Assembly (NCBI RefSeq): GCF_036898095.1
Contig: NC_090728.1
Span: 84,278,219-84,342,218 of the forward strand
DNA from: Palaemon carinicauda
Lineage: Eukaryota > Arthropoda > Malacostraca > Decapoda > Palaemonidae
DNA length: 64,000 nucleotides
Reading direction: 5' to 3'
Shown piece by piece: positions 29,475 to 39,420 of this stretch. The position numbers and the translations under genes were made by a program. The notes beneath the pieces are model-generated. The model worked only from the letters and a program-made list of their open reading frames with translations. It did not search any database and had not been told where the DNA came from. Each line of letters opens with the position of its first letter. The stretch's first letter is position 1.

Positions 29475-30640
29475 GAAAGTTTCAAGTAACAAGATGGTAG
29501 ATTTCAGGGTCGAAGGACCAAGGAACCCCCTTGTATCACAAGATATTTCCAATAATTGCCTTTCCATTAATCAAAAGTGGACCCAAAGGTACCCAAGTAG
29601 ACTATCAAACTTTATACCTTGCATAGGTTGACTTTTTCCTGTAGTCCAAAGCAACACAGTGTGAATTTTCCCAATGAGGTCTTGCATCATATGAGTATAT
29701 TGTACATTCATGTACAGTTTTATTTATTTCATTCATGATTTTCGTAACCTTCAAATAAAGCATTTCTGTTGTTGATTTATGTGACTTTCCCCAAATTCAC
29801 TAACAGACTTGTTGAGACTGCCTTTATTGTATGCTGAAATCTCAAGAACCTGGGTGAGGACACGAATATTATCTCTCTTGCTGCATTCATGGAGGAGTTA
29901 TAGCCAAGTCAAAATTACGGCTTCCAGAGTGGGGGCCATCTTGAATTTCAGCATGATGTAATTAGTTGACATTGTTGAGAATGCTTTTTTTGGATTCTCT
30001 GACCCCAAAACCTGAGAAAACACACCAAACTAATTTCCGTAGCCCCTCTGTAAGAAGAGTTAGGAGCTTTATCAGTTTTTACGATTTTGAGGCTAAAAAA
30101 CGACAAATTTGAAAATTGACTTTTTACATAACTTCTCATTTCCATGATTTGGCCAATAAGTACACTTAATGGGTATCATTCAATTTCTTGAGGTCACTAG
30201 AGATGAAATAAGGCAGAAAAAGTCATTAGATATTGGTCTGGCTGGTCCTGGGGTTACATTTATGGAGGTGCCTAAAATTTTCACTTGACCCCAAATTTGG
30301 TGACCTTTTGACCTCTGGTGACCTAATTATTAAACATAATTACAAATTGTCTATTTCATCTATTAGGGAGGCCCAAAGCAAACATTTTGATATGTCATTT
30401 ATCTTTCTCTGACCATTCAGTCTGGAGTTATGTCTAATTTGGTTTCCCCTACCCCAAAATTGGCAGCAGCAAAATTCGATGATGTCATCGAAGAAAGTGG
30501 CCCAGTAGTGGTAGTGCGTCCCTATTTTTTCAATGGGAACGTTAAAAAATGAAAATATGGATCAAAAGCTACAACCTAAATGCACTTTTGTCAATTTTAA
30601 GGGGGGGGGGGGTGCAAGGTGAGCCCCCTCAGCCCACGGA
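29475..30640 (+). other. Probable 3' non-coding part of the transposase-like element
   Basis: About 1.2 kb without ORFs follows the acidic tail. It contains gtgaccttttgacctctgg near 30300 and gatgatgtcatcg near 30480, similar in kind to the ggtcaaaaggtcac and gatgacgtcatca blocks in the arms at 18.1 and 22.1 kb. It ends in a G run at 30601-30612. An AATAAA-type signal (aataaagcatttc) lies near 29755. Confidence 0.4.
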
Positions 30641-30739
30641 CTAATATTTCTCTGACTCTTATTTAGGTTTTTATATTTTATATATGAAAGATCTACTTTA
30701 ATGGTGTTACTGTTTTTAAAATATGTTATTTTAATCGTT

Positions 30740-31010
30740 TATTATTTCTTCTCTCGATAATGGTAGATTGAGATCCTCTCTCAATTGAAGAGAGACTAAG
30801 ACCAGTTTTGATATGAAATTATTATTACTTTTATTATATAATAATAACTACTGATGAATATCTCCAGTTGCATAAACTTTTCCCTTAAAATACAAAGTAG
30901 TGTCGTTTGAAAGGATATAGAAGGATAATTGCAGATTTTCATATCTATACGATGAAAAAAAAAATGACCGCGAGTATCTTAATCTACCATTATTGAGAGA
31001 AGTAGTAGTC
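30740..31010. repeat. Imperfect inverted repeat
   Basis: The text ttctctcgataatggtagat near 30750 is mirrored by atctaccattattgagagaa near 30982 with few mismatches; the arms are about 35 bp, separated by about 200 bp. It may be a decayed fold-back element. Confidence 0.5.
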
Positions 31011-31204
31011 TGAAGCTAGAAATATTAATTTTGATAAATATAAATAAAAATATATATGAAATACTACATATATAATGCTTTTAAAATGAAATTTATGCAA
31101 AAAATCAGAATAGATTATATTTTTGTTTCCTTCTCTGTTAGTTGTAAATATCGTTCTGAGTAGTACTAAACTTTCCGAAATAATCGTTTTCCTACGGGCC
31201 AACA
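31011..31204. other. Unassigned AT-rich DNA
   Basis: No recognised feature. Confidence 0.4.
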
Positions 31205-31245
31205 GAGGGAAAGGCCCGTGCGAACAACAATTGTTGGCTTTAATA
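31205..31245 (+). repeat. Dispersed CAAC/GGCTTTAAT motif, copy 3
   Basis: The text agggaaaggcccgtgcgaac, then aacaattgttggctttaata matches the 58-kb copy (minus strand) closely, including the upstream gggaaaggcccgtgc. Confidence 0.6.
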
Positions 31246-31471
31246 TATAATAGCCAACATATTGGATTTCAAAATGGCCGCCACTTGAATTCTACATGTG
31301 CGATTACCTCTGGGTCAAATATTTTTACAGTACATGACAATATCCATATTTCAAAATGACATACTTTATTACAGTACGCCACTTAATTCATGAGAGATGA
31401 ATATTCATCATGTATTTTTGACAAGACATTTTACTCTAAGTGTGTAAAGTAAAAATTGTTTGAGTTATTGA

Positions 31472-32570
31472 TTAGATTCTGTGTTGTTCTAGGTTTAAAG
31501 AAATACTAGTACCATGGAAGGAGTCTTTTGATGTTGTTACACTGGGGTTGTGGCCTACGTTGTCTACAGCGGCAGTTGTAAACACTTCACCACACAACTT
31601 TGGAGGGCAGACCACTTGTTCTCCGTGAAACTGTTTGCAGACACGGTTGCCCATCTGTGCTGAGAGCTGGAGCACTCTGTCATTCGAGATGCTTAAGCCA
31701 AGGTGTGAAAGTCTGTCGACTAATTCTTTCTTGCGTGTATGAGCATGCAACATCATCCCTACGTATGTTGGAAGTAGGGTCTCTTGTGCAACATTGTGCC
31801 TGACACAGGTGGACGATGTGGTGCCACGAGTTCGTTTGTGTTTGACGCTGTTGAACTTCAGTATCTGGGCTGTGGTAATTGCTGCAGGGTTAGTGTCTTC
31901 CGTTTGGTCCTTGATGCTGGGTCCCTCGAGAATCATGCTGACTGGTGCAAACAGCAACGGTGGCACAGATTCTTCTTGACATCCTTCAGGGAATCCTGTG
32001 AAGGGCTTGGCTTCTCCAAACATATGGTGGCGAACAATGTGTGCAGCACGTGCAAGATGGACTGCATCACTATCACTGTCCAGTTCGCAGGCTTTGTCAA
32101 GAGCAGCACCGAGATCTTCTCCAAATGCCATCAATATGTCTCTCCCCTTGGTGTGTGCTCGCATGTCAGGAAACTGAGATAGCAGTCTGTTTCAGTCGTG
32201 TGGAGTGGACTCCCGTATCGAGCTGCACTCCGAGCTGTTCCATTCTCAGCTGATATAGGTGGACAAGATCGCCCAATCTAAATACTACTACTGTGTCCTC
32301 ATCTTGTCTTGTTTCTTCAATGTAGAGGACGAGTTCAGCAAAGGCTACTGACGACATTGCTCTCTCTTGGTGTGAGTCCTGTGGTCCTGTTGATTGGACC
32401 GATCTTGCGCGGTTGTAAAGTCCTATCAAGCACTGCAGGTGATACTGGGCGTCCAACGCAACCATGTCCCCACCACTGAGACCTCCAAGCAGTTCTGTAT
32501 CACCAAGAAGGTTTGCACAGGCACGGACCCGTCTGTCAATTTTGAATGTTGCAGCTGTTAGAATATTAAA
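31472..32570 (-). pseudogene. N-terminal/middle part of the transposase-like family
   Basis: The upstream frame (32166-32465, continuing right to a splice-like border CTAACAG near 32555) reads GGDMVALDAQYHLQCLIGLY and LVLYIEETRQDEDTVVVFRL. The second frame (31472-32164) reads KGRDILMAFGEDLGAALDKA, MMLHAHTRKKELVDRLSHLG, NRVCKQFHGEQVVCPPKL and FTTAAVDNVGHNPS. These are hallmark blocks of the same uncharacterised family as 18.6-21.5 kb. A frameshift near 32165 separates the two frames. The C-terminal half is missing; the fragment ends at 31472 after the FHGTSISL block. Confidence 0.7.
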
Positions 32571-32746
32571 CTTTTATTCATGATGCATTGGTAATGTAGA
32601 TTATACACTTAGGTGCAATCATTTGTTTTTACCCATAATTCTTGGCATGATGTACGTGACATGACGCCGCTTTCTTTTGTCCGTGTAGTATAACCGGCAA
32701 GTTCATGGCCGAAGGAACTGTGTACTGCTGCCTCCCACATTCTCCA
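32571..32746. other. Unassigned DNA
   Basis: Possibly intron or upstream sequence of the preceding pseudogene. Nothing definite. Confidence 0.35.
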
Positions 32747-33469
32747 TTAAAGTGACTCTTTTTGTGATAATCTTTTATTATAACCCACCATCATGTCCTT
32801 CGACCTCACAGAAACTGACACTCTCCTGATGTTTGGGGGTGAGAATGAGCTCCCCTTTTCAGTTTGGCCAAGTTGAGAAATTTGATTAGGAGTTGGCAGA
32901 AGCGAGGGCGGGAACTGCGGCATAGGAAGGTTTTCCTTCAGTGGGCTGGACCTTGAACTTGGGCAAAGGTGCAGTGACTGGCAGAGAGCTTGGGCTTTTG
33001 TAGACCCAGTCTTCTTCTTCTTGCATGGAGGTGGGAGGACAGCATCTCCAAACCAGCCCTCCTGCATGTAAAAACTTTCTTCTCTGCTGATTTTATCTAT
33101 AATATCTGGATTCCTCCTTGGGAAAATTCTGCTCTTGTAGAGGGGCGGGTCCCTTCTCCTATGAGTCACATTCAGGAAGAGTGCTTCATGGAATAGAGTG
33201 CTATCATCACACCAACTATAGATTTGATAATGGCAGACTTTCAAGTCCACCTCAATATTCAATTTAATTATGAAATGACCCCATACATAATCTCTTGAAT
33301 AAGAGTATCTGTGACATGGAATGCACCTTTCCTTGGAATCTGGTGGGCAGAAGCCCTGGCAGGGGAGGTCATTGGATTTGTAGATGGTATTGCAGATGAA
33401 TGTCAGGCTGTAAGAGCTCATGGTAGGCAAGGCAAGGGAGCCTGGTGTCCCCTGTGCCAGGTAAGCCAA
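32747..33469 (-). pseudogene. N-terminal half of a LINE ORF1 (same family as 7.4-8.7 kb)
   Basis: This 240-codon frame has Cys pairs at CQGFCPPDSKERCIPC followed by SYSRDYVWGHFIIKLNIEVD and KVCHYQIYSWCDD. That matches the N-terminal layout of the 8.7-kb ORF1 (C...C.C..C, then AYIFNHIAKHNYTVD and H..CNCKGC). A Ser/Pro/Lys-rich linker follows. The zinc-knuckle half is not present here. The first ~80 codons lie in an inverted duplication with 35.75 kb. Confidence 0.6.
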
Positions 33470-33615
33470 TTCTTGGGCAAGCTGAGACGTCCTTCCTCTT
33501 TGAGAGGTGAGCTACGACTGATTTCACTTAATCACACAACTACAGTATATGATTATACTGAGCATATTATAATATTATGTTGTTGAGTCAATCCTTCCAT
33601 ACAAACAAAACAACT
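33221..33615. repeat. Left arm of a ~0.4-kb inverted duplication
   Basis: It matches 35564-35960 in reverse complement at roughly 90% or more by eye, from gatttgataatggcag to atacaaacaaaac. The arms cover the 5' untranslated part and first codons of LINE ORF1. Confidence 0.8.
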
Positions 33616-33907
33616 GTTTGGTTGTTATTGTGCTGTAACCAGAGAAAAGGATCCAATGTAGTACTGTCTGGCCAGTCAAACAGTGGCGTAGCTAGAAGTT
33701 TTTCAGTGGGTGGGCACCTTGTGGGCACAGCTGAATATGAGAGGGCGCTAGGCTATCGGAGCGTGTCTATACATGCCAATTTCAGAAGCATTCTGAAGTC
33801 ATATGAGAAGAGTATCAGGAAACATTCTGAGATCAGTGGTGGATATTTAGGCATTATACAGGTATCTGTCATTCTGTTATATTGTCTCAAATAGAATAGA
33901 GATGCAT
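33616..33907. other. Unassigned DNA inside the inverted duplication
   Basis: One plus-strand frame (33577-33894) starts in the duplicated arm and has no domain; not treated as a gene. Confidence 0.4.
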
Positions 33908-35060
33908 AGAAATCTTCATCATCATTATCATCATCATCATCAACATCCCCTCCTACGCCTAATGACGCAAAGGCCCTCAGTTAGATTCCGCCAGTCATCG
34001 CTATTTTAAGCTTTTAGTTCAATACTTCTCCATTCATCGTCTCCCAGGTCACGTTTCATAATCTTCAACTCTTCTAGTGCCTAGTGGAGCCCAGTTGAAA
34101 GTTTGATGAACTCATCTTTCTTAGGGAGTATGAAGAGCATGTCCAACCAATCTCCATCTACCCCTCACCATGATCTCATCCACATATGGCACTCGATTAA
34201 TCTATCTTATAGTTTCATTTCTAATCGTGTCCTCCCATTTCAATCCCAATAGTCTTCTGAGGGCTTTGTTCTCAAATCTACAAAATCTGTTGGATATTAT
34301 TTTATTGTCATACCACGATTCATGTCCATACACTAACACCAATGTCACTAAACTGATATATAGCCTGATTTCCAAGTATAATTTTAGTCGATTTTATTTC
34401 CAAATTGTATTTAACCTAGCCATTGTCTGATTGTCTTTATTAAACCTTCCATTAAACTCTAATTTTAAAGACCCTTTATTGGAGATCATTGTTCCTAAAT
34501 ACTTAAATGATTCTAGCTCATTAATCCTTTCTCCTTCCAATAATATTTCATCTTCCATTACATACTCCGTTCTCATCATCTCCGTGTTTCTCCGATTTAT
34601 CTTGAGCCTCACCTCGTGTGATATTTCATGCATTCTGGTAAGCAAGCATTGCAAATCCTGTTGTGTTCTGCCAAGAAGGACAGCATCATCAACATGCTCT
34701 AGGTCTTCTAAATTCCTATCACCAATCCAGTCCAATCCTTCTCTACCATCTCTGACTGTTCTACACATTACAAAGTTCGTGAGGAGGATGAACAACATAG
34801 GTGACAACACATTCCCTTGGTGTTCTCCACTGTTCACTGGAAATTCATTTGATAATACTCCATTAACATTAACTTTGCACTTGCTATGCTCATGAACAGA
34901 CTTAATCAAATTTACATATTTAAGAGGAATTCCATAGTAATGCCGGACTCTCCACACTATCAAAGGCTTTTTCATAGTCTACAAATACCACCAAAAGGGG
35001 ATTTCTATATTCTATGCATTGCTGTATAAGTTAAATAAGGTTCTCACTGTGTCACTCACA
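33908..35060 (-). pseudogene. RTE-like non-LTR reverse transcriptase fragment
   Basis: The longest frame (34394-34975) reads VNSGEHQGNVLSPMLFIL, then EDLEHVDDAVLLGRTQQDLQ, then LKINRRNTEMMRTEY and LESFKYLGTMISNKG. This is reverse transcriptase from the QG.LSP palm motif through the catalytic box (here HVDDAVLL) to the FKYLG segment. Upstream, around 34960-35050, the palm aspartate region (DYEKAFD-like) is in other frames. Downstream (33940-34390) the thumb/C-terminal part is broken by stops. The 3' end is a (GATGAT)n tail (minus strand of 33912-33945), typical of RTE-clade elements. 5' truncated and inactive. Confidence 0.75.
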
Positions 35061-35106
35061 CGAACTTAGTAGGTTGGTAGTTGGGGCCAGTCTGAACCCA
35101 ATTGGG

Positions 35107-35428
35107 AAAGTCGCCATAATACACCACTTTTTTGACACTGGTAATTTTCACTGATACTTTGTTATTTCCTGAATAAATGTTCGAAATATATTGATTTATT
35201 TTATTTTATTGAGAATAGCGGGCAGTTAAATAGTGTAATGTTGACGTCCGATTCAGATTATTCTCAATAACATTAAAATAAACCAATATTTTTCGAACAT
35301 TTATTCAAAAAGTATCAGTGAACATTACCAGTCACAAAAAAGAGGTGTATTTTCGCGTCTTTCCCGGTGATACAAGCGATTTTCTATTCTCCCGGACGGC
35401 ATCCGACGTCCGGATTTTACACTGTGCT
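35107..35428. mobile_element. Shortened copy of the 12.6-kb inverted-repeat element
   Basis: It carries the same arm sequences as 12564-13530 (gccataatacaccacttttt and ccggattttacactgtgc) but with almost no interior, and its left tip is truncated before ccggacgtc. It lies between the RTE fragment and the right inverted-duplication arm. Confidence 0.75.
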
Positions 35429-35563
35429 CATATGACGAGGTGAGAGTAAGAGAAACTGGTAATTTAGAGAAGGAGTGGAAGTTAGCAAAAGAAAATATTG
35501 TTGGGATTGCAAGTGATGTATGTGGCAAGAAGGTTGTTGGAGGCAGCATGAGGAAGGGCAGAG

Positions 35564-35960
35564 TTGTTTTGTTTGTATGGAAGGATTGACTTAACAACAT
35601 AATATTATAATATGCTCAGTATAATCATATACTGTAGTTGTGTGATTAAGTGAAATCAGTCGTAGCTCAGCCCTCAAAGAGGAAGGACGTTTCAGCTAGC
35701 CAAAGAATCGGCTTACCTGGCACAGGGGACACCAGGCTCCCTCGCCTTGCCTACCATGAGCTCTTACAGCCCGACATTCATCTGTAGTACCATCTACAAA
35801 TCCAGTGACCTCCCCTGCCAGGGCTTCTGCCCACCAGATTCCGAGGAAAGGTGCATTCCATGTCACAGATACTCTTATTCAAGAGATTATGTATGGGGTT
35901 ATTTTATAATCAAATTGAATATTGAGGTGGACTTGAAAGCCTGCCATTATCAGATCTCTA
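35564..35960. repeat. Right arm of the ~0.4-kb inverted duplication
   Basis: Inverse partner of 33221-33615. On the plus strand it carries the start of LINE ORF1 (MSSYSPTFICSTIYKSSDLP). Confidence 0.8.
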
Positions 35961-36890
35961 ATGGGATTCACCACAGTGACTGTAACTGCTAATGCATTGT
36001 CACCCCCAAGAATCAGGAGAGTGTCAGTTTCCTCCTGGAAGAAAGCTCACAGAAGCTTTTAGATCTGGCCAAGAAGCAGCGCAAAGTCGTCGTCTCCAGA
36101 TACCCAATCTCCATGCCGCTAGATATAGCTACCTCTGTCAACTACATCGCAAAGATCAAGATGAAGTTCCTGTCCACAACATAATCGCCACAGTCAATGG
36201 GACCAAACCCCCTACCCTTGATTTAAGAATATGGGGCACCTTCCCCATCACTGACTACATTCCTGAGCTGCTTCGGTGCTACCATTGTCAATGGTATGGC
36301 CATCACCATGAGCACTGTGGAGGACCCAATATTTGCGGAGTCTGCAGCCAACGCCAACCCTCATAAGAATGCATAGATGCCCACAAGCGAGGTCGAACCA
36401 CCCAGCCGAGATGTCCAAACTACTCTCGCTCCCACCTTGCATGGAACAAGAGGTGCTCTGAGCGCCTAAAGAGGATTGCAGCCATGTAAGGCACTCATAC
36501 TGGCAACACACTTAAACCGCACAGACTTCCCAGAATGAGACGCCGCCATCCACTCACCGTCACTCCAGATCCTGTCATCCGAACCACCTCCACTCCTGAT
36601 CCGGCCACCATGGCTACTACCGTTCCTGACCCTGTCATCCAGAGAGCTCCAGTGCCCTCACTTCATCCAAATCGTTCCCCGTCCCAATACTCCTATTCAA
36701 TCACCCACCAGCTAAACACCTTTTCTTTGCAAGACTTAATCCCAATTACCATACACCTTTTCACCCGGGTCTCATCCCTTCGAAATGTCCCGGATCCCCT
36801 TCAGACCTCAAGTCATATCCTCCCTTTCCCCCCAAACCAACCTCACTGCCTCACAATCTCCAGAGCAGGGATAATTTCTTACACTTAAAA
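35747..36890 (+). pseudogene. Deleted LINE ORF1 copy (N-terminus joined to zinc-knuckle part)
   Basis: 35747-35992 encodes the Cys-rich N-terminus (CQGFCPPDSEERCIPCHRYS). Further on, 35992-36366 encodes the block PTLDLRIWGTFPITDYIPEL, then LRCYHCQWYGHHHEHC and CGVCSQ, matching the zinc-knuckle region of the 7.4-8.7-kb ORF1. The third knuckle follows in broken frame (36400-36470), and 36535-36888 contains a Pro/Thr-rich stretch and SLQDLIPITIH, the ORF1 C-terminus. The middle linker is deleted and several frames are needed, so it is a pseudogene. Confidence 0.7.
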
Positions 36891-38226
36891 CTGCTCCTTT
36901 CCTCTACTACTAATTGTCCTCTCCTCTCCCAGTCTCCCTTACTCACTGGGACTTCTTTCTATACCACTATTCTCTACTGCTAAAGCCTTTCCTTACGGCT
37001 CTGAATCGGATCGATTTTGGGTGCTCGTAGGAAGAGCTACACACCCGTGCGCAGAAGAGTCACTCTTTGATTCTCCTCATATATATACTTTAACTCAATG
37101 CTCCGGGGGTAGAACAGAAGACCTCTTTGAGTGTCCTTATATAATTACTTTGACACATCGCTCTAGGTGCAGAGCAATAAAACACTACACATCCTTATTA
37201 ACTGATGTGACTTGGGAGAAACTTCCGGGCCCATTCTATAGCAAGCGAGTGATAATAAAAACAAGAATTATTTCAAAATATTAGAGCAAAAACATTAATT
37301 TTGATAACTAGGATTGTTTACATCTTTGGCAAGAGATGATATGTTTACATATTCATTAATGACGAAAATGTAAAGTTGTAAGCATTGTTAAAACTCACCT
37401 ATTGTTCAATTTTTATACTTTCTTAAACAGAAATACAGCTAAACGAGCTGGGTGGAGAACGAGCTAAATGGCTTGAGGCATGTACACTGTAAGGGATTTG
37501 AAATCTTTGCTCCATAAAAATCCTTAATTACAAATATGGTTTATTATTCAACAGGTATTGCAGTTATCTCTGCCGCGTGTAGGTGAAATTGTGAAGTGTG
37601 ATCTCGCGTAAAAAGAGGGCTGACTGTGCATAATATACACATGATAACCAAATGGAAAAACTATACTGTTGGTGCAAGTGGCGTGAAAATGAAGTATAAT
37701 TACAAATTCTATAGCTTTGATTTTACAAGCAGCGATGGCTACAATTTCTCTTCTACTAAACCCAGTGATTCAGTGTAGACTTAAGAATCGATTCCAGAGT
37801 CCACTAACACAATCATATCAGCCTAAGTGTACGGGAATGATTGAAAGTAAATATACTGCACTTCTATCTCATTCATTACTATAAGGAGGAGTAATAAATA
37901 CTCTTTCTTTTTCAAAGATATTCTACTTAAGTGCGTATATAGATTAAAGGTATAATAAATGGATTTTTTTACTTACTATTACAATGAACTGTAGACTTTA
38001 AATCTAAAAGTAATATCTTTATGTCATATGAAGCTAATGAGACAATAAGTACTTAAATTATTAATTTTATTAGTCTGACAAACTGTTTTTAAATAAACAA
38101 CTAATTTTTCTATAACTGGAAATGTTTTCATTTGAATTAATCGGTTGGTTCAGTACGAGATACCACACCACTCCGCAACTTGGAGCACTGCTGGCACAGA
38201 ACTATGTACAAATTTCTATTCAAAAA
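36891..38226. other. LINE tail, then unassigned DNA
   Basis: The first ~80 bp carry the cccagtctccc...tactcactgggactt tail shared with the minus-strand copy at 6.9 kb. 37018-37200 holds a weak ~60-bp repeat (ctttgattctcctcatatat and ctttgagtgtccttatataa). No gene seen up to the DIRS end at 38227. Confidence 0.5.
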
Positions 38227-38645
38227 CGGATTTTGAGCGAAGCGAAAAATCTATTTTTGGGTGAGATAGCCATGGCGTCCTGATGGAAGGTTCCTTTTTG
38301 GTAGCTTCCTTGGGTATTTAACTACTAAATATTCCCAGAGAATTTAACCACAGGTTATCACAGAATTCTAACTTCTGGAGCGAGTATCCTAAAGGTTTCC
38401 CTTTAAGACATCGTATATCAACAGGGGATGCATGTATTAATGCGCCACATAGCTATCTACACCCCACATAGAGTTAACACTTCGATGTGTAGGGGCGGAG
38501 AATAGCTGGGGAGCCGTTCCACAGCTAATCTCGTTCGTGGCTACTTTTGGTACTCGAGACGTAAACAAACGGGCGCCATTGCTAAATGACGTCACGTCCG
38601 TCCTCATCCTGAAGCCAGTTGCTTGCCGATCACCATGATACAGCA
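38227..38645 (-). repeat. DIRS 3' inverted terminal repeat
   Basis: It matches the complement of 57030-57396 over about 350 bp (gtagcttccttgggtat, aggggcggagaatagctggg, gacgtcacgtccgtcctcat). The outer tip is cggattttgagcgaagcgaa. Confidence 0.85.
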
Positions 38646-38693
38646 GAACAGGGTGGGACCTGAAGAAAAACTGGACGAAGTAGCAGGGAGGGT

Positions 38694-38785
38694 CCATCAG
38701 GACGCCATGGCTATCTCACCCAAAAATAGATTTTTCGCTTCGCTCAAAATCCGTTTTTTGGGCTCAAGCCATGGCGTCCTGATGG
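38694..38785 (-). repeat. DIRS internal complementary region
   Basis: It begins ccatcaggacgccatggct, continues as the inverse of the 3' tip (38227-38287, 59-bp apparently perfect), and ends with ggctcaagccatggcgtcct, which is the inverse of the 5' tip at 57371-57396. Such a composite of both ends serves as template for circle formation in DIRS replication. Confidence 0.8.
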
Positions 38786-39420
38786 AAGAATACCAGAGAA
38801 TCAATGTATCGTGGTAGATTTTCCCCTTGTAGTGTAAGTGCCGAGGGCTTTGAACAGGTTAGCATAGTAATCTTAATAGAAGAACCGTAGGGAAGAGAAC
38901 TTCCTGCCCCCCTGGCAGTGAAGTCCCCACGGGCCATGCTGAAGATCAAAGTGGTCATCGAAGGGCTACTCACCTTGCTGGGAGAACATGAAGAACTCGG
39001 AGACAAGACTGAATGGTTGGCATTCATATAGGAACATTCTCAAGGGCAGACAAGTGGTGGTTAGGCACTGTATATGACTAGAAAATCGTCTGGTTTCTAA
39101 GGTATGAAGTAAGTAAGTATTCGTGTAGGAATATTGCATTGCACAGGTGAGTATATAATAAGGGTTGAAACCTTAGTAATCTTCATCAACCATAAGAGGA
39201 AGGGGATAATAAAACTATGACAGTCGTGTATTTCATAGTATAAGTAGGGGCGGATTGAGACGCACAAGTAATAAAATAGAAATTTTATTTCACAATTGCG
39301 GAATATGTTAATTAAATGCAATAGATATGTAAAAGTAATTTACAACAAATTATAATGTACATAGTAATGAAAGACTTGCTCTTGAATCTGAAAGAGAATT
39401 TCAAATTATTAGTAGGCACT
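38786..39420 (-). other. DIRS 3' non-coding region (distal part)
   Basis: Non-coding sequence between the internal complementary region and the MULE insertion. Together with 41549-41731 it totals about 0.8 kb, equal to the interval between recombinase end and internal region in the 61-kb copy. Confidence 0.6.
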
